Below are positions 62,301-64,000 of a stretch of DNA of 64,000 bases, one piece after another. Source of the DNA: Colletes latitarsis (taxonomy: Eukaryota > Arthropoda > Insecta > Hymenoptera > Colletidae). Numbering within the stretch: the stretch's first letter is position 1; the number at the start of each line of letters is the position of its first letter. Below the pieces are notes generated by a model, which ran no database searches, was not told where the DNA came from, and was given only the letters and a program-made list of their open reading frames with translations. The DNA is taken from NCBI RefSeq assembly GCF_051014445.1, contig NC_135136.1, forward strand, positions 13,162,001-13,226,000. The letters are read 5' to 3'. The position numbers were made by a program, and so were the translations under genes.

Positions 62301-63815
62301 CTGGTTTGGATCCCGTAGTATTGTGGTACCACACTGAAACATTCAATTAAACCTGGTGTTGATAAATATTTTAGCGGATGACGCATGTTAGATCTGGGTT
62401 ATGTCTAGGATTTGCCCAAATCAGGCTCATGAATTCGCATATTTCTCATACTTCATGGCTAGATACTGGGCTTTTTCAGGATTGGATCACGTAGTAATGT
62501 GGTACCACACTGAAACAGTAAATTAAACCTAGTTTCGATCAATATTTTAGAGGATAACGCAAGTTAGGTCTAGGTTAGGCCTGGGATTTGCCCTCATCAG
62601 ACACATACTTTCGCATTCTCCACATACTTGTTGAACAGATCCTAGGTATTCTTCTGGTTTGGATCACGTAGTAATGTGGTACCACACTGAAGCAGTCGAT
62701 TAAACCTGGTTTCGATCAATATTTTTGAGGATAACGCATGTTAGGTCTAGGTTAGGCCCGGGATTTGCCCTCACCAGGGTCATATTTTCGCGTTCTTCAC
62801 ATACTTGTTGAACAGATCCTGGGTATTTTTCTGGTTTGGATCACGCAGTAATGTGGTACCACACTGAAATAGTCGATTAAACCTGGTCTTGATAAATATT
62901 TTAGAAGATAACGCATGTTAGATCTAGGTAATGTCTAGGATTTGCCCTAATCAGGCACATAATTTCGCATTTTCCACATACATGTTGAACAGATCCTGGG
63001 TTTCTTCTGGTTTGGATCACGTAGTAATGTGGTACCACACTGAAGCATTCAATTAAACCTGGTCTTGGTAAATATTTTAGAGGATAACGCATGTTAGGTC
63101 TGGGGTAGGTCTGGGATTTGCTCTCATCAGGCTCGTACTTTCGCATATTTCTCATACTTGATGGCCAGATTCTGGGCTTTTTCTAGTTTGGATTCTGTAG
63201 TAATGTGGTGCCACACTGAGACAGTCCATTTAACCTGGTTTCTATCAATATTTTAGAGGATAACACATGTTATGTATAGGTTACGCCTGGGATTTACTCT
63301 CATCAGGCTCGTACTTTCGCATATTTCTCATAATTCATGGCCGGATTCTGGGCTTTTTCTGGATTGGATCAGGTAGTAATGTGGTACCACACTGATACAG
63401 TCCATTAAACCTGGTTTCGATCAATATTTAAAAGGACAACGGAAGTTAGGTCTCGGATAGGTCTGGGATTTGCCCTGATCAGGCTCGCACTTTCGCATAT
63501 TTCTCATACTCGGTGGCCAGATTCTGGGCTTTTTCTGGTTTGGATCCCGTAGAATTGTGGTACCACACAGAAACATTCAATTAAACCTGGTCTTGATAAA
63601 TATTTTAGAGGATAACGCATGTTAGATTTGGGTTATGTCTAGGATTTGCCCAAATCAGGCTCATAAATTCGCATATTTCTCATACTTCATGGCTAGATAC
63701 TGGGCTTTTTCAGGATTGGATCACGTAGTAATGTGGTACCACACTGAAACAGTAAATTAAACCTAGTTTCGATCAATATTTTAGAGGATAACGCATGTTC
63801 TGTCTAGGTTAGGCC
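59324..63815 (+). repeat. 4-kb-class HOR, unit A' (copy of 51262-55753)
   Basis: This is a near-identical copy of 51262-55753. One unit (52513-52688 of A) is missing at 60574/60575, and one unit is extra at 63157-63332, so the offset runs 8,062, then 7,886, then 8,062. A few single-base differences are seen (GGCTTCGATC near 60441, TCGCATGTTTC near 61556, TTAGCGGATGACGC near 62371). Confidence 0.9.
61515..61529 (+). repeat. 21-bp-deleted unit junction
   Basis: Same junction, in HOR unit A', 7,886 bp after the one in unit A. Confidence 0.9.
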
Positions 63816-64000
63816 CGGGATTTGCCCTCACCAGGGACATATTTCCGCGTTCTTCACATACTTGTTGAACAGATCCTGGGTATTTTTCTGGTTTGGATCA
63901 CGTAGTAATGTGGTACCACACTGAAACAGTCGATTAAACCTGGTTTCGATCAGTATTTTTGAGGGTAACGCATGTTAGGTCTAGGTTAGGCCTGGGATTT
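63816..64000 (+). repeat. Start of another block, cut by the window edge
   Basis: From 63816 the sequence matches 56636 onward (offset 7,180 bp), including the private CAGGGACAT variant (56653/63833). Compared with the 8,062-bp offset to the left, 882 bp (5x176+2) have been skipped at the join. The match continues to the end of the window. Confidence 0.87.

Larger units (their letters stand above)
1..64000 (+). repeat. Satellite DNA array of ~176-bp units, whole window
   Basis: The same unit of about 176 bp is repeated head to tail without interruption. The anchor word GTAATGTGG or a close variant recurs at 158, 335, 511, 687, 863, 1039, 1215 and 1391, a spacing of 176 or 177, and keeps this register to the end of the window. 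All units lie in one orientation, and no non-satellite DNA, transposon insertion or inversion was seen. Adjacent units differ at many positions, while units several kilobases apart can be almost identical, so the array has higher-order organisation. Such arrays are known from centromeric and pericentromeric heterochromatin of plants and animals. A centromeric location here is inference, and the family and host were not recognised. The strand sign only gives the orientation used for numbering. Both ends of the array lie outside the window. Confidence 0.97.

Noticed and set aside
1..64000. CRISPR array
   Set aside because: There are no short repeats separated by unique spacers: the full 176-bp unit is repeated, and no cas genes are present.

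Overview
The whole 64 kb window is one uninterrupted satellite DNA array. A unit of about 176 bp is repeated head to tail, always in the same orientation, roughly 363 times from the first base to the last. I found no gene, RNA gene, transposon, CRISPR array or unique sequence anywhere, and neither edge of the array is in the window. A representative unit is about 42% G+C. Long single-orientation arrays of units this size, with nested higher-order repeats, are typical of eukaryotic centromeric or pericentromeric heterochromatin. I do not recognise the satellite family and cannot name the species; a centromeric position is inference.

I number the unit from the GGATCAC word (example 4906-5081). 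Landmarks in order are a 12-bp perfect palindrome TGTGGTACCACA (unit positions 15-26, with a KpnI site), a dimorphic block (about 33-57), a conserved AATATTTTAGAGGATAACGC core, a TTAGGTCTRGG region, a second and stronger dimorphic block (about 117-158), and a T-rich run (164-169) whose length decides whether the unit is 176 or 177 bp. Adjacent units differ at many sites. The strongest matches are between units kilobases apart, which is the mark of higher-order repeats (HORs).

Layout. (i) 1-17.4 kb: a 4.85-kb block at 1-4845 recurs almost unchanged at 8282-13126, and parts recur at 15910-17438 and 25954-27106. (ii) 17.7-41.6 kb: a mosaic of 1-2 kb blocks, each with a partner 8-15 kb away (17755/27736, 20325/29777, 21277/32315, 23108/38200, 24291/39911, 30427/38864). 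It also holds a clean 1,234-bp tandem duplication of seven units (33983-36455). The block 35944-38151 has its partner 32,137 bp away at 3807-6014. (iii) 42.3-48.3 kb: a 2,290-bp, 13-unit HOR in tandem, the third copy shortened by exactly two units. (iv) 51.3-63.8 kb: three successive units of about 4.03 kb in an A-B-A' pattern, where the outer two share private variants 8,062 bp apart and the middle one does not.

The blocks are joined in register, so offsets differ by whole numbers of units (176, 352, 529, 882 bp). This pattern fits repeated unequal crossing-over and conversion between units. There are no genes to work together; the interest lies in the array's structure and history. Short minus-strand reading frames recur only because the unit recurs, and I do not call them genes. 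All block limits were read by eye, so scattered single-base differences inside blocks may have been missed.
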